A program made the translations under genes and the position numbers. Below, piece after piece: positions 49,301 to 60,000 of a stretch of 60,000 nucleotides of DNA. The notes beneath the pieces were generated by a model. The model did not search any database. It worked only from the letters and a program-made list of their open reading frames with translations, and had not been told where the DNA came from. Origin of the DNA: Hydractinia symbiolongicarpus (lineage: Eukaryota > Cnidaria > Hydrozoa > Anthoathecata > Hydractiniidae); the NCBI RefSeq assembly GCF_029227915.1, contig NC_079880.1, positions 9,825,501-9,885,500 on the forward strand, in the 5' to 3' direction. How positions within the stretch are numbered: the first letter of the stretch is position 1; each line of letters opens with the position of its first letter.

Positions 49301-52300
49301 TACTACTGCTTTCAAAACTTCGTAGATAAAAAAATAAGACTATCTAAAAGAACGAAAAAAACAAGTTTACATCTACTTGTAGCCGAGGAGGGTCTCAAAG
49401 TCAGCAATAAATACCGTTCTACAGCTGAAGTTCTAACACAAGAAATACAAAACGGTATACCTTTAGTTCAATGTTGAAAAATTCTCCGGCATGATATATT
49501 GGTAACGTGGCCCCTCCCCATTGCTGTCCTTTCAAATTAGACCATTTCATGACGTTTCCACCTAACCGGTTGTATAGCGATACCATGAGTACATATCGAC
49601 TCCCTAAGTAAACACAAACTTATTTCAGCACATTTTCACTTGAAACAGAACTTGACTAGCGTTACCCTTTCTTTAAATTCAGCAGTCTGAAAAAATTACG
49701 TTATCTACAGATTATTCAGTTAGGTTCACACTCATTCGCCGTAGCCTACTCTCCTGCAAATGTCAAAAAAACTATTTTAGATTCATAGCAAGTCACCCGT
49801 CGGGAAAATCCAAGTGCAATTTGCTCCACGCTACTTACATCTACCATTTTTAGAAAGTCGACTATTTTAATATAGATGCAATTCACACTGGCGCGCAAAA
49901 ATAAACTTTACGAAAAACCAAAGATAAGACAAAGATGGGTTTTCAAACAAATCAAATTTTTAGCTTCTGCTGTTGCTAAAAATTTTGACAAAGAGACCTG
50001 AGTACGTCTAATCTTTTTTCCCAGAGGAAATTTCGTCAGTCCTTATTAAAAGATTTGCTATGCTCCACTGATAATGTTCATTCAATGTTTACATCAAATA
50101 TTGCCGCTGAGAAGGTAAAATTTAGATGTATTGTAAACATTAAAAATCGCTTCCAAATATCGTAATTGGAAACCGAATTGGTTAATAAATTCCCATTACC
50201 TGTGGTTGCTAAACCTGACCTAACGTCTGCGACAAATGCAAGAGAATGACAGCAAACTACGTAGTATGCTAAAAGTACGCATTTCACATCTGCAAACGCA
50301 TGGTCGTGTTATTGCGAATACGGCGAATGAAGTGTAAATTCACCTTTCAACAGAAGAATAGTGTTCACGACAGACAGCGTTAAAAATGTCAACAAACTTA
50401 CGTGAGCACCTCATCAACATACCTGGCAGTTTATCTTTCACACCTCGTAAACACTTTAATCGTATCTGTATCGGCTGGGGCGCTCGATTCCAATCGATTT
50501 TCCATCGATGGCCCTTACTTCCTCCGTACTGCCCATCAGCAAAGATCAAATCTCCATACATGGTCTAACGTACAAATAATACATGTCAGACCATCTGGAT
50601 TGCGTTTGAGACAATTTGACCACGGTTGGCCAAATTAAAACCGTCATGAGCGAAAGTCGAGGGAGGTGAAATAAACTACTAAGACGAGCCTACGCATTCA
50701 TTTAAACACCTGTGTCTGCCGCAAAGTAAATGGAAGAAAGCGTTCGTTTTTTTTAAAAAAAAAATCCCGTGTAACAAAAATAAATCACATTCAAGTGGTT
50801 AATGAATTATTTTGGAGAATTTAGAACGCTAGAAAATTATAAAAAAATAAATATTAAATTTGCACTTATTTTTGCTAACTAAATTAAATAAAATCCACCC
50901 TCTCAAACATTACAGAATTGACACGATACGTTCAAGAGACAACTAACGCTGGCACGAAAACAAAGTAAAAATCACAACAGACCTTCACTTCAGCTTTCCT
51001 TCTTTTCAGAGCTTTTCTTAACTGACTCTCAGAACGGCGAAAAGCTCGATGGATTTCATCTTTATATGTTCGATCTCTTTGCATCAAATGCTCCTATAAA
51101 GAAAGAAAAACAATTTTTTTCAAACTATTTATCAATTCATCTGATTTGACCAACTAAAGTATATAGAATACATAGGAATAAAAAAAGAAAAAAGAAGAAA
51201 AAAATATGACGCGAAATAAACACAATAAAACAGTTAATAATTTATTGATTTATTTTGATTTTTTTTTTAAAAAAGCCCAAAGATGAAGAATTAAAATAGA
51301 AGAAATGAACTTTCGAAACGTCAAAGCTGTTTAAGTATACACTATATTAAAAAGAAAAAAAATACATAGAAAACCTAAAAACAAAATAACTTTTGAACCG
51401 AGTTGTTATCAAAACTTTTCAATTTTATATTTTCTCACCGGCAACGCAAATAATGTTAACATTAAAAGACCATCCAACCATTTTTAAGATTTAGGGCAAT
51501 TCACATCACTGAGGAATATCAAGTCAATTTTAAGTTACTAGTCGTTGCCCGTGAAAAAATCCACGGGTTCGCCCGTCCTTTATATTTACCCGTCGCAACA
51601 AAGTGGATAAAAATACATCGCATTTGATATTCATGATTCCGTAACATGATTTTCTAACTTAGCGGGGGGTCCGCGCAGAGACAGACAGACGACGGCTATT
51701 ATTATAGAGATTTAGTACATGGAAGTAGGATGTATTGGCTTGGTATATAAAAATAAAGGAATTTCACGCTCAATGCATCTTCAGCTTAACGAATGGTTAC
51801 GTGAGCTTTTTGAATGGTCACGTGTGTTTACAATGTCCTCGCAGTGTGTTCTACTCAACTTAAAAACTGTGTGTTTTGGGTTTCATGCAGATAAATAATA
51901 TTTTTTAAGTTGAGAGAAAGTTCTTACCCTCAAAATGTTAAGTAAAATATTTTCCATCAAACAATTTTTTTTACCTCTCTCATTCTCAGTTCTCTATATT
52001 TCTCCTTATACTTGCTCATGACATATTTCTTAGCACGCTCCATAGCTTGCAAGATCTCCTGCTGTCTTTGACGTTGAACCTTCGCTTGCTGTTGTTGAAA
52101 CGAAATATGCTCTTCTCGCAACCGTCGTTCTTCATCCTGCGAAACAAAAAACAAAAAAATGAGACAGTCTGTCTAAAAATAACAAGACACCACACAAGTT
52201 TTCATAAATAACCAAGAAAATAGGAAAAACAAGATATGTGTTATGAACAGAAACCAAACTGCATATAACTTCTTAACCTAACAGGATTGAAAAAATATTC

Positions 52301-55300
52301 TGTAACTTTCTAAATACCTGCAGTTATGGTAGGTTACAACTATTTTTCATTTGAGCAAGGTTGTCAGTAAGAATCCCATTTAAGGAGTACATTAGTACCC
52401 TCATCATATCCTCTTCATAAGAACAATAACCAAATCAATCTATAGTGTATATTTTTACGCACAACCTCTTTAGTTTCAGTGCCATGTGTTTACAACCAAA
52501 ACAAACTACTTGTGCACGCAAACAAAAAAATATATGAAAGTTTGCATATTCTCTTTCATGTTTGGCAACAACATCTATAATGTTGCAATCTTTAAAATAA
52601 TAACATTTCATAGAGAAAATAGCTGATTTGTTTTCCCAGGTTTATTTATTTTCATTGGAAAGCCACAGGCTTCATGCTAGAAATACTAAATAGCTGGAGA
52701 AGTTAATAGGATTTTTGTTTGCCTCCTAAAACAACATAAAATAATCGGACAAATCCAGAAAAAAAGACAGAAGATACAGAAAGGTATTTTTACTCCAAAA
52801 TTTCCTTATTGATTGTAGCACTCTTCCAGAATCTACTATATGGACATTAAGAAATGTTTGGTATATATTTTTATGCAGTGTGATAAGCATTGCACTCAAG
52901 GATGCTAATTTTTCAATAATTTTACCACTATAAGTTGCTGAAAATTGCTCACAATAAGTTTTTTTTTTGAGCAACTTTTAAATTTTTCTTTTTTCTTTAC
53001 TAAATATCCTTTTTATTTTTTTATAGTTCCTAAAGTACAAATCTGAACACTAAATTTTGCTTGTTGGTTGCTTTTAAAAATGTGCATTTCTATTTCTTAT
53101 TTGTGTTAAAAACAATAAAAAAATTTAAGCATTCAAAAAATATTGTTGCACTTGTATACAGTAGGATTTGAAGTGGAAGCTCGTTACCAGCGTATTAAGT
53201 GCTCAAAAAACTTAACTATTTTAATATTTAATGAGGAATATAGCTAGTCTATTATAATACTGCATTTTTTTGCTGTCCAAAATTTTTAGCAAGGATGTCA
53301 AGATAAAAAATGCTCACTAGAGATGAAAATTTTTTTTCAACAGAGAGATGACAAAAATAGAGAGACTACTGCAAAGGCCGTATTATCAAGAAAGTGGGAA
53401 TGGTAGAACAAATATCGTATTTTATTAAATGTAATTTGAGTGTACACAGGACTATGACAACATTTAGACTGCAAGAAAAAATGTTTTGAAATATGGTAAT
53501 GACATGACAACTTGCAAGCGTTCATAGGAAAAACATGTTCTAACAGTGTAGCATGCAGATTACCTGTACATCTTCCAATGAGATATTCCCAATCATCAAT
53601 ATTTCTTGTTCCACTTGTTTTTCAAACTCATCTAGATAAACTTTAATTTCTTCCTCTGCCAAGCCTTGTTTTAACTCCAGCACTTGTTTCTGATGTATTT
53701 TCTGTTGATCGGATTCCATGATGGAGGGTGGGGAAGTCTTTAAATTTAACTGAATCTCATCCGTATCCAGTGAGCCCATTACTTCATACAAATCAGGTAA
53801 ATCTTCATTTGTAGGTGGAACTATAAATAAATATATTTCGGATGTGAATTAATTTTTTAAAAAAGTTTAGAAAAGACTGGGACAGGTTAGGAAATGGACC
53901 TACTTTGCGAATATTATGGTATTTTCTTCAATATGCGCTTTGCGCGTTATTAAAAAGGGCATTGATAAGAAAGGGACGTTTATTGGAGAAAAAACGGTAG
54001 TTTTGCAAAGCTGTTATGTATGAAAATTCACGGCGTGTGAAAATTTACGAAATTAGGTAATAAGAAAATGATAAAAATCAACTAGTGAACTCAACCAGTA
54101 TGTCTGATAATGCTTACAATGGTTTCAATGCATAGATGTTAAGTGCATGAAAAGACGCCTGCAAAAGCATTTCAAAGCATGCTTCTTTTTTACATTTCTG
54201 TTTTAATATTTGAAAGACAATGAATTTTAAGGGTCCAAACTTTGGATCCAAACTTTTTAAAAATTTTGTTTGTGCATGTTCTATTGTAAAATTGTAAAAA
54301 GCCGTCAAATGATGAATTAATTGTAGGTGTTTTTTACTAATACTGTTGGGCCTACCTTATTTCTCAAGCTACTCATTTGTTTGTTAATGGAGTTTTATAT
54401 GTATAAATCATCGTATGATTAGTTGGGACTATTATAGAATTGCATTTTTAAAAATTGAAAAGGAAGTTGGAAATGAAGATAAAGAAAATCGAGGTTGAAA
54501 TGATGACATTACAACACAGGGTTAAGTAATTGAAAGTTTTGAGTGTTAAGTGATTAAATGCTCTGACTGTTAGAAGTGAAGTAGTTTTAAAATTACTTGT
54601 TTGTGATGCCCATTTTGTTACTCAGTTACTAAGCCGGTTTAAAGGAAAGGAAAGCATAACACCAGTGGAAAATCAATTCAAAGAATGTTATGACACTTTG
54701 AAAATGTATGATGTTGATTTACTATTAAAAAAAGCGTTTTTTATTAATTCAAAAGAACCTAAAATTATTACAAAGGAAAAATATAAAAGTCCGACTTTGA
54801 CAAAAGAATTTTCTTTTCTAAAATTTTTATCTAGCGCTTGACAACATCACACCCCAGTGTCAGCAGATAAAAATACTTTGTTCCTCACCATATTTCTGGT
54901 CATCGTCTGATTCAGATTGTTCAGCCATTTCATCTTCTGCACTCTTTTGTTTTTCAACCTCCTCCTCATTACGATTCTTCATCTTAGTGTACATTGCCCA
55001 TGGAAGGTCTCCTTCCTCTGGAGGATTTATAACTTGAGATTCTTTTGACTCTAACGAAAAAAAAAATTATATATACAAAAACCATTTAACTGATTTGTTT
55101 CATACACAAACATGAAACAATATTTAATCAAATGAAACGTAGAAACAACAAAACATTAGTAATCAAATCTACTACCAAAAAATAATTTCTGAAAAATTAC
55201 CAGTGTCCGGTGGTTGCATGTCTTGGCCTTCAATAGTTGCATCTTCTTGTGAGTTAGGCTCTAAGTTTCTTTGACGTACCTGTTTAAAATTTAAAAGTCA

Positions 55301-58300
55301 ATACTGCTTACTCTCAACTTTAAAGTTCTTTGAATTGCAAGATTGAATAGAAATTGCACTTTACATCTTTTTTTTTTTCTTTTAACAAGCTTTAAAATTG
55401 TTGCTGGAATAATATTCTCGTAAAAAAGACGTCTTCAGCATACTCATACTCAAGTTAAATTGAAATAATTTGTATAATATCCTCCAAACATTTCTTATCT
55501 AGGGTTTCTTTACTTTTCAAACATGAAGCTTTTTATAAACGAAGTAGAATTTAATTTGCTTACTTCTTCATCCGTCTCGGCACTTCTCTCGATATTCTCA
55601 CTTGCCTCTAATTCACTTTCCTGAATTGCTAACAGTTCACTGCTCTCTTTATTTGCTACTACAACTTCTTTCACATTCTCAGTATATACGATTTCCTCTT
55701 TCTCAGGCGATTTTGATCTTTCAGCCGAATTAGGTCTTTCAAATACGTCTTTCTGTTGAGCTGAACCTGGCCTCTCTGGAGTGCCAGACCTAATTGCAGA
55801 ACTTGGTCTTTCCGAAACACTATTTCTTTGCGCAGAACTTGGTCTCTCAGGAGTGCCAGTTCTTTGTGCAGAAGTTGGTCTTTCTAATATACCATTTCTT
55901 TGCGCAGAACTTGGTCTTTCAGGAGTGCCAGTTCTTTGAGCAGAACTTGGTCTTTGAGGAGTGTCTAGTACTTGAGCAGAATTTGGCCTTTCCGAAATAC
56001 TGGTTCTTTGACCGGAACTTGGTCTTTCCGAAACACTATTTCTTTGAGCAGAACTTGGTCTTTCAGGAGTGCCAGTTCTTTGAGCAGAACTTGGTCTTTC
56101 TGAGGTACTATTTCTTTGAGCAAAACTTGGTCTTTCCGAAATACTATTTCTTTGACCAGAACTTGGTTTTTCAGGAGTGCCTTTTATCTCAGCAGAACTT
56201 GGTCTCACAGGAGTGTCAGTTCTTTGAGCAGAACTTGGTCTCTCAGGAGTCCCTGTTCTATGTGCAGAATTTGGTCTCTCAGGAGTGACTTTTCTCTCAG
56301 CAGAACTTGGTCTTGTAGGAGTGCCAGTTCTTTGAGCAGAACTTGTTCTATCGGGAGTGCCTGTTCTCTGAGCAGAACTTGGTCTTTCAGGAGTGCCTAT
56401 TCTTTGAGCAGAACTTGGTCTCTCAGGAGTGCCTGCTCTCTGAGCAGAACTTGGTCTCTCAAGAGTGCTGCTTTTTGGAGCAGAACTTGGCCTTTCAGGA
56501 GTTCCAGTTCTTTGAGCAGAACTTGGCCTTTCTGCATACTCTGGTTGTTGCTGTTGTTGCTCTTCCATACCGATTGCTTCAGTATTGTCATTATCTAAAT
56601 TATGTACAGCGATACAAAATGCAGCATATCTCAGATTGTCAATTCTTCTTACACCAACATTACAACAAACTATTTTTTACAATGTACTAATTTAACTTGA
56701 CCAGAAAAAAACCTCTAGTTTCTTAGTAAGCATAACGTTTACAAGCATATCTAAGCTGAGATTCCTTACAATTTAAGCATAACAAAGGCACATTCTATAG
56801 CTGAAGAAAAATGCAAACATTGTTTATTGAACATGTTTTTTTCCCTAAAAAATCTTAAATTTCATCATATGATTGCTTCAGTCAATTTAACTAAGATGAA
56901 GTTCTACTACCACGCACATGTGTTTACTAGAACACATGTGCATGTGGAAAAATGAGCACAAGCATACTGTTAGCAAAAAAATGTAAGCAAACTGTGGCTG
57001 GGCTCAAAATACATTGTGAAGTTAAAGAAAAAAGAGTGTACTACAAGTATTCTGATTTTATTCCTATGTATCATTCAAAAAAGGGATAAAATTGAGGAAA
57101 ATGCCAGTAACTTTACCTTTTTGAAATTCTGGCTCTTCTATGATTTTTCGTGGTGAATCAGGAATATCAATAGCAACCTTAATAAAAAACAAAGATGGTT
57201 TAGAAGATAAAAAATCAGAGACGCACCAGAATGTAACAAATGAACTTTTTAACCAAGGTTAAAATTACATGTTGAATTTCTTTGTGTAAAAAAATGGATA
57301 TAGAGAACTGTCAGACGAAAAGAAAAAAATATTCAAATTAACAGACAATAGAAAGTATAGAACATTTAAGGCAGATTAGCAGATAACTTTTAAAACTAAA
57401 ATAGGCTCAGATGTAGTTTGAACTGTATGTGTAAATTAGGTGTTCTAGGTCTTACATATAAATTTGCAGACTGATCTAAAATACACTAACACTATTTTGG
57501 CTGAGAAAGTACACATCTTAGTGCATTTTTCCCTTTCAATTTAAACCCAAAACCTGAATAAATCAGGTTAATTTTTTTGTATTGATTAAGAATCCTCTTT
57601 TTGGGCAGTTTTAGAAAAAATAAGCCTTTGTCCTGCAAACTTTTAGTATTTCTATTAAGTTCAACTGGTGTAGATTCCTCATTTTACTGGGTGATATTTT
57701 TCCAATGTTTTGGGTAATGTAAATTATGAACACGGAATCAGTTAATAAAATACTTGATACTCATCATAGTAAAGTTTACACCATATAGAATTCCTTTGTT
57801 TACAATATTTTGCCTTTTTTTTTGAAATCTTACTGTTGGCTCTTCTGTCATGAATGCTGGTATACGAAATGAAGAATTACAGCATAAGAAATAAGAACTG
57901 AGAAAAATTATATAGTATAAATTTTCTGGTGAATGTACCCGAGTGTCATGTTATTTGCTACATTTTATCAAATTTCTCTTTGTTCATTAAAAATCCCCCA
58001 AATGTCTGGTCATGTTGTACGCAATTAGACTTTGGCTGAGTCAGAATGTTGTTCTTTATAAACTATAAACAATCAGATAGGTTTACAAAACAAACAAATT
58101 AGTTTAAAAAACAAAATAAAATGAAAATCTTACAACTAGTTAATAATGCTACGTTTTCCGAATTTTGTTGTTGTTTTTTTATGTACAAAAGAAGCTACTA
58201 CTTAATGTACTTAAAAATACTTGATGTATTATAGTTTTTTCTAATAAAGCCAATAAAAACAAATGTTCATTGATGCATACAATGTTAAAGAAACTCCAAA

Positions 58301-58915
58301 CCACCAATTAAAATATAAGCAAGTTTTAGTAATAATAACAACCCAGTACTTAAATAAATGTAAATGTGTACATGGCTTGGTGCTTCCCAAAAATACTTCA
58401 GAACAAAGTTAAAAATACATTTGATGCAAATAAAAACAGGTAAACATAAAAATTGTACAAAGTTTTAAAATACATGACCAGGCAAGCATGTCAATATATA
58501 TAGATATAATGATCATGACAATTTTAATAATGATTATATTAAAGATTATGGCGATTTGACTTACATCAGGTGACTGAGCTCTTGGACTTTCTACAACAAT
58601 TTCCTTTAAGGATGAAGATCTTTTTTCTATTGATGGTCGTGCTAGAAGTGAAACATTGTAGTGTTTTTAATAGCAGTTTTCAGCTAAGGAGCTCACCCAT
58701 CATATATATTTGGGACATAGCTTAGCACTTATTTCGTGCATTTTTAGAACAAATTGTCAATTTGACAACCATTTTAAACAAAATATGGCTGTTTTTTCTT
58801 GTATAAAGACTATAAAATTTATAGATTTACCTAAATTATAATTAAATTTAAGAACTTTACAACTTTTACCTGATTCGTCTTCCAAATTGATTGATGTTTC
58901 CTGCTTAGGTTCCTC
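43354..58915 (-). CDS. Large multi-domain membrane protein (12-aa repeats, coiled coil, C2-like region, four hydrophobic segments); 5' end beyond window
   Basis: Twenty-two exons join in phase (1513 aa visible): 58915-58870, 58641-58565, 57177-57117, 56594-55564, 55279-55201, 55050-54889, 53820-53564, 52136-51975, 51093-50983, 50564-50423, 49603-49461, 48902-48733, 48471-48340, 47896-47584, 47320-47021, 46783-46644, 46124-45906, 45792-45538, 44994-44779, 44597-44441, 43922-43764 and 43563-43354. In order: acidic/Ser-rich; 23 ERPSSAQRTGTP-type repeats (about 83-358); acidic linker; coiled coil with REEHISFQQQQAKVQRQRQQ (about 571-662); a beta-rich C2-like region (IRLKCLRGVKDKLP, YVLMVSLYNRLGG, VVGWGCFPICDAEFNVVEG, DLENWLCNFYFEIIKLPR; 662-858); disordered Ser/Asp segments; four hydrophobic segments (about 1145-1340, including LIVIGPFTNIILFLMMVVIS and VSIALTVFLYTVTMF); and a charged tail ending PASSSLV. 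The phase agreement makes one gene likely. I cannot name it. The C2-like part vaguely recalls OFCC1 and ciliary C2 proteins, a weak impression. Confidence 0.75.
44040..44285. repeat. TTTTAGGA-rich degenerate repeat
   Basis: The stretch is built from loosely repeated GATTTTTAGGA/AGATTTTAG words and ends GTGGGAACCCTGA. It lies in an intron of the large membrane-protein gene, and no coding sense was found. Confidence 0.45.
45487..45500. repeat. Poly(C) tract
   Basis: A run of C lies just beyond the 45538 donor of the large membrane-protein gene, in its intron. It is prone to length error in sequencing. Confidence 0.8.
47934..48230. repeat. Direct tandem repeat, two copies of about 140 bp
   Basis: ATCGCGCCATGTTGAATTTG, AACATTGTGTAGAGGAGAG and GGAAAGGAAAAAAGACAAA occur in the same order at 47952-48060 and 48107-48200, about 155 bp apart. 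Both copies are in one intron of the large membrane-protein gene and are recent enough to be about 90% alike. Confidence 0.75.
51538..51710 (-). mobile_element. 173-bp non-autonomous Helitron-like element, both ends intact
   Basis: On the minus strand it starts TCTCTATAATAATAGCCGTC at 51710, preceded by A. It ends at 51538 with a hairpin (CCCGTGGATTTTTTCACGGG), six spacer bases and CTAG, followed by T. A 5' TC, a 3' hairpin plus CTRR end, and insertion between A and T without target duplication are the diagnostic features of Helitrons. It lies in an intron of the large membrane-protein gene. Partial relatives are at 14640-14855 and 17290-17388. Confidence 0.7.
54560..54841 (+). pseudogene. 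Unidentified antisense coding relic in an intron
   Basis: A plus-strand frame of about 90 codons (LVCDAHFVTQLLSRFKGKES, ENQFKECYDTLKMYDVDLLL, SFLKFLSSA, stop) lies in an intron of the large minus-strand gene. Upstream, the frame is broken by stops. The amino-acid texture looks coding and not random, so it may be a decayed mobile-element protein. I do not recognise it. Confidence 0.3.
55705..56532 (-). repeat. 36-bp coding tandem repeat, about 23 units (ERPSSAQRTGTP)
   Basis: Within one 1031-nt exon, 23 successive 12-residue units follow the pattern [E/x]RPSSAQR-x-x-T-P. The Arg-Pro-Ser-Ser and Thr-Pro cores are the most constant. Units differ at DNA level, so this is an older, maintained array. 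Thr-Pro sites suggest proline-directed phosphorylation and basic Arg spacing could suit filament binding; both are inference. Confidence 0.85.
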
Positions 58916-60000
58916 CTATGCATAAAAGTTTAATATAAAACTGAGAAATATTCCTCATCATCAACATATTTAAACATTATTTACATTAAAGCAAACAGTT
59001 CATGGATTCACAGTTTTTAAGGAGGTTATTTGCATAATTTTGTAAGAGGTTCTTAAGACTTTTCTTTATAAATTAAGGTTTTACATTATGCTGAGTCAGC
59101 AAGTCTGACTTGCACAGTGACTACAGCTCTAAACATAATAAAGGAAAAAGGAATGAGCTTCAAAGATCGAATCACAAGCAATTAAAAATGTCATTTCTTT
59201 ATTTAAGAACATACACTCTGAGCTAGTCAAAACTTACTTGTCAATATTCATAAGAGAGTTAGGAGTTTATATTTTAGGTTATTAGTTTAGATTTAAAAGC
59301 TTAGCCAGTACTAATTTTTGGTGCAGTACCCCAATTTCTCTATTTTTTGCACCCTTACAGGCTATAAAACTGACTGTACCATAATGCAGACAATTTAGAA
59401 AGTGCAGCTAGCACATTTGTGACATTGCTAATTGACCTACGACACAATAATTGCAGCCTACTTGCTGCAGAGAACTAGTCAAGTAATCAGGTTGTCTATT
59501 TTAAGAAAGACCATAAAAATGACAATTTTCCAAATATTATTTCCAAGGTGCAGTTAATTTAACTTTTATAAAATTTTGAAATATATGTATATATATATAT
59601 AAAATAATTTAAATATCATCACACAAAACCTTTCAGTATTGTTGCATTTTGTTTTAAAACATTTGAAAACATTTGAAATTCTATCATATGGAACCTAATT
59701 ATGTACAATGAGTACTTAAAAAATTTCAAGTTGGACTTAGGCTGCAAACCTAATCAATCTCACTTTAAAAATCAAATCGATGGACATGAGAAAGAACTTT
59801 TTTATAAATCGTGATCGTGAGGCACTTTCCAAGAAAATGAAGGAAGAAGAATAACAAGATGTTATAAATCAGATTGTTAGTTGTTTTATGTTCTACTTTT
59901 GAACAAAATCTTTAAAAAATTCAATAAAACGTAGAAAAGTGTATCTCAGTCTATAACCAATACAGTGATAAATAAGTGCCCATTGTTTTACAATTTTAGG
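58916..60000. other. Right edge: probable intron of the large gene
   Basis: No exon was recognised. The exon ending at 58915 starts after a good acceptor in mid-protein, so more 5' exons must lie farther right. A (TA)n tract lies near 59584. Confidence 0.4.

Noticed and set aside
55794-56690. Plus-strand frames rich in QNLVFQE and SRTWSFRS
   Set aside because: They are antisense shadows of the 36-bp coding repeat.

Overview
The window is intron-rich, A+T-rich animal nuclear DNA with GT..AG introns, small phased exons and a heavy load of transposon debris. The repeat types (Penelope-like, Helitron-like, tRNA-derived SINEs, TTAA-flanked inverted-repeat elements, a SWIM-finger mobile-element protein) together with full-length animal orthologues suggest an early-branching animal. 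A cnidarian, perhaps a hydrozoan, is my inference; nothing in the sequence proves it. Most genes lie on the minus strand. Gene models were built by hand from splice sites, reading-phase agreement and remembered family similarity, not from transcripts or searches.

Layout. 98-598 (-): first three coding exons of an ERICH3-type gene that runs off the left edge. 701-1873: head-to-head Penelope-like relic. 1.9-5.9 kb: no recognisable gene. 5.9-7.4 kb: 30-bp minisatellite. 7593-12516 (-): a second ERICH3-type gene of 949 aa with a DUF4590-like domain, a glutamate-rich region and C-terminal leucine-rich repeats. Its first three coding exons have exactly the same lengths as those of the first gene, so the two look like tandem paralogues. 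14315-18642 (-): ZDHHC6 palmitoyltransferase. 20914-25264 (-): SLC22A18-type transporter. 25531-26390 (-): BOLA1-type gene lacking its first exon. 27341-30640 (+): broken SWIM-finger mobile-element gene, itself split by a 2.08-kb TTAA-flanked inverted-repeat transposon. 31.5-33.2 kb: another inverted-repeat element and SINEs. 35487-39067 (+): macroH2A histone variant with a 21-nt in-frame microexon. 41131-41439 (-): small secreted protein with a possible PAN/apple-like cysteine pattern. 43354-58915 (-, 5' end beyond the window): a large membrane protein of which 1513 aa are visible (12-aa repeats, coiled coil, C2-like beta region, four hydrophobic segments, charged tail) that I cannot name securely.

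The genes are a mixed housekeeping and ciliary set (chromatin, ER palmitoylation, Fe-S/glutaredoxin-linked BolA, organic-cation transporter, two ERICH3-type genes) and do not form one pathway. Several start codons sit a few to a few dozen bases after an intron-acceptor-like sequence with no upstream coding exon, and SLC22A18 begins only 267 bases after the BOLA1 stop. This is what spliced-leader trans-splicing would look like, which is known in hydrozoans, but it is untested here.
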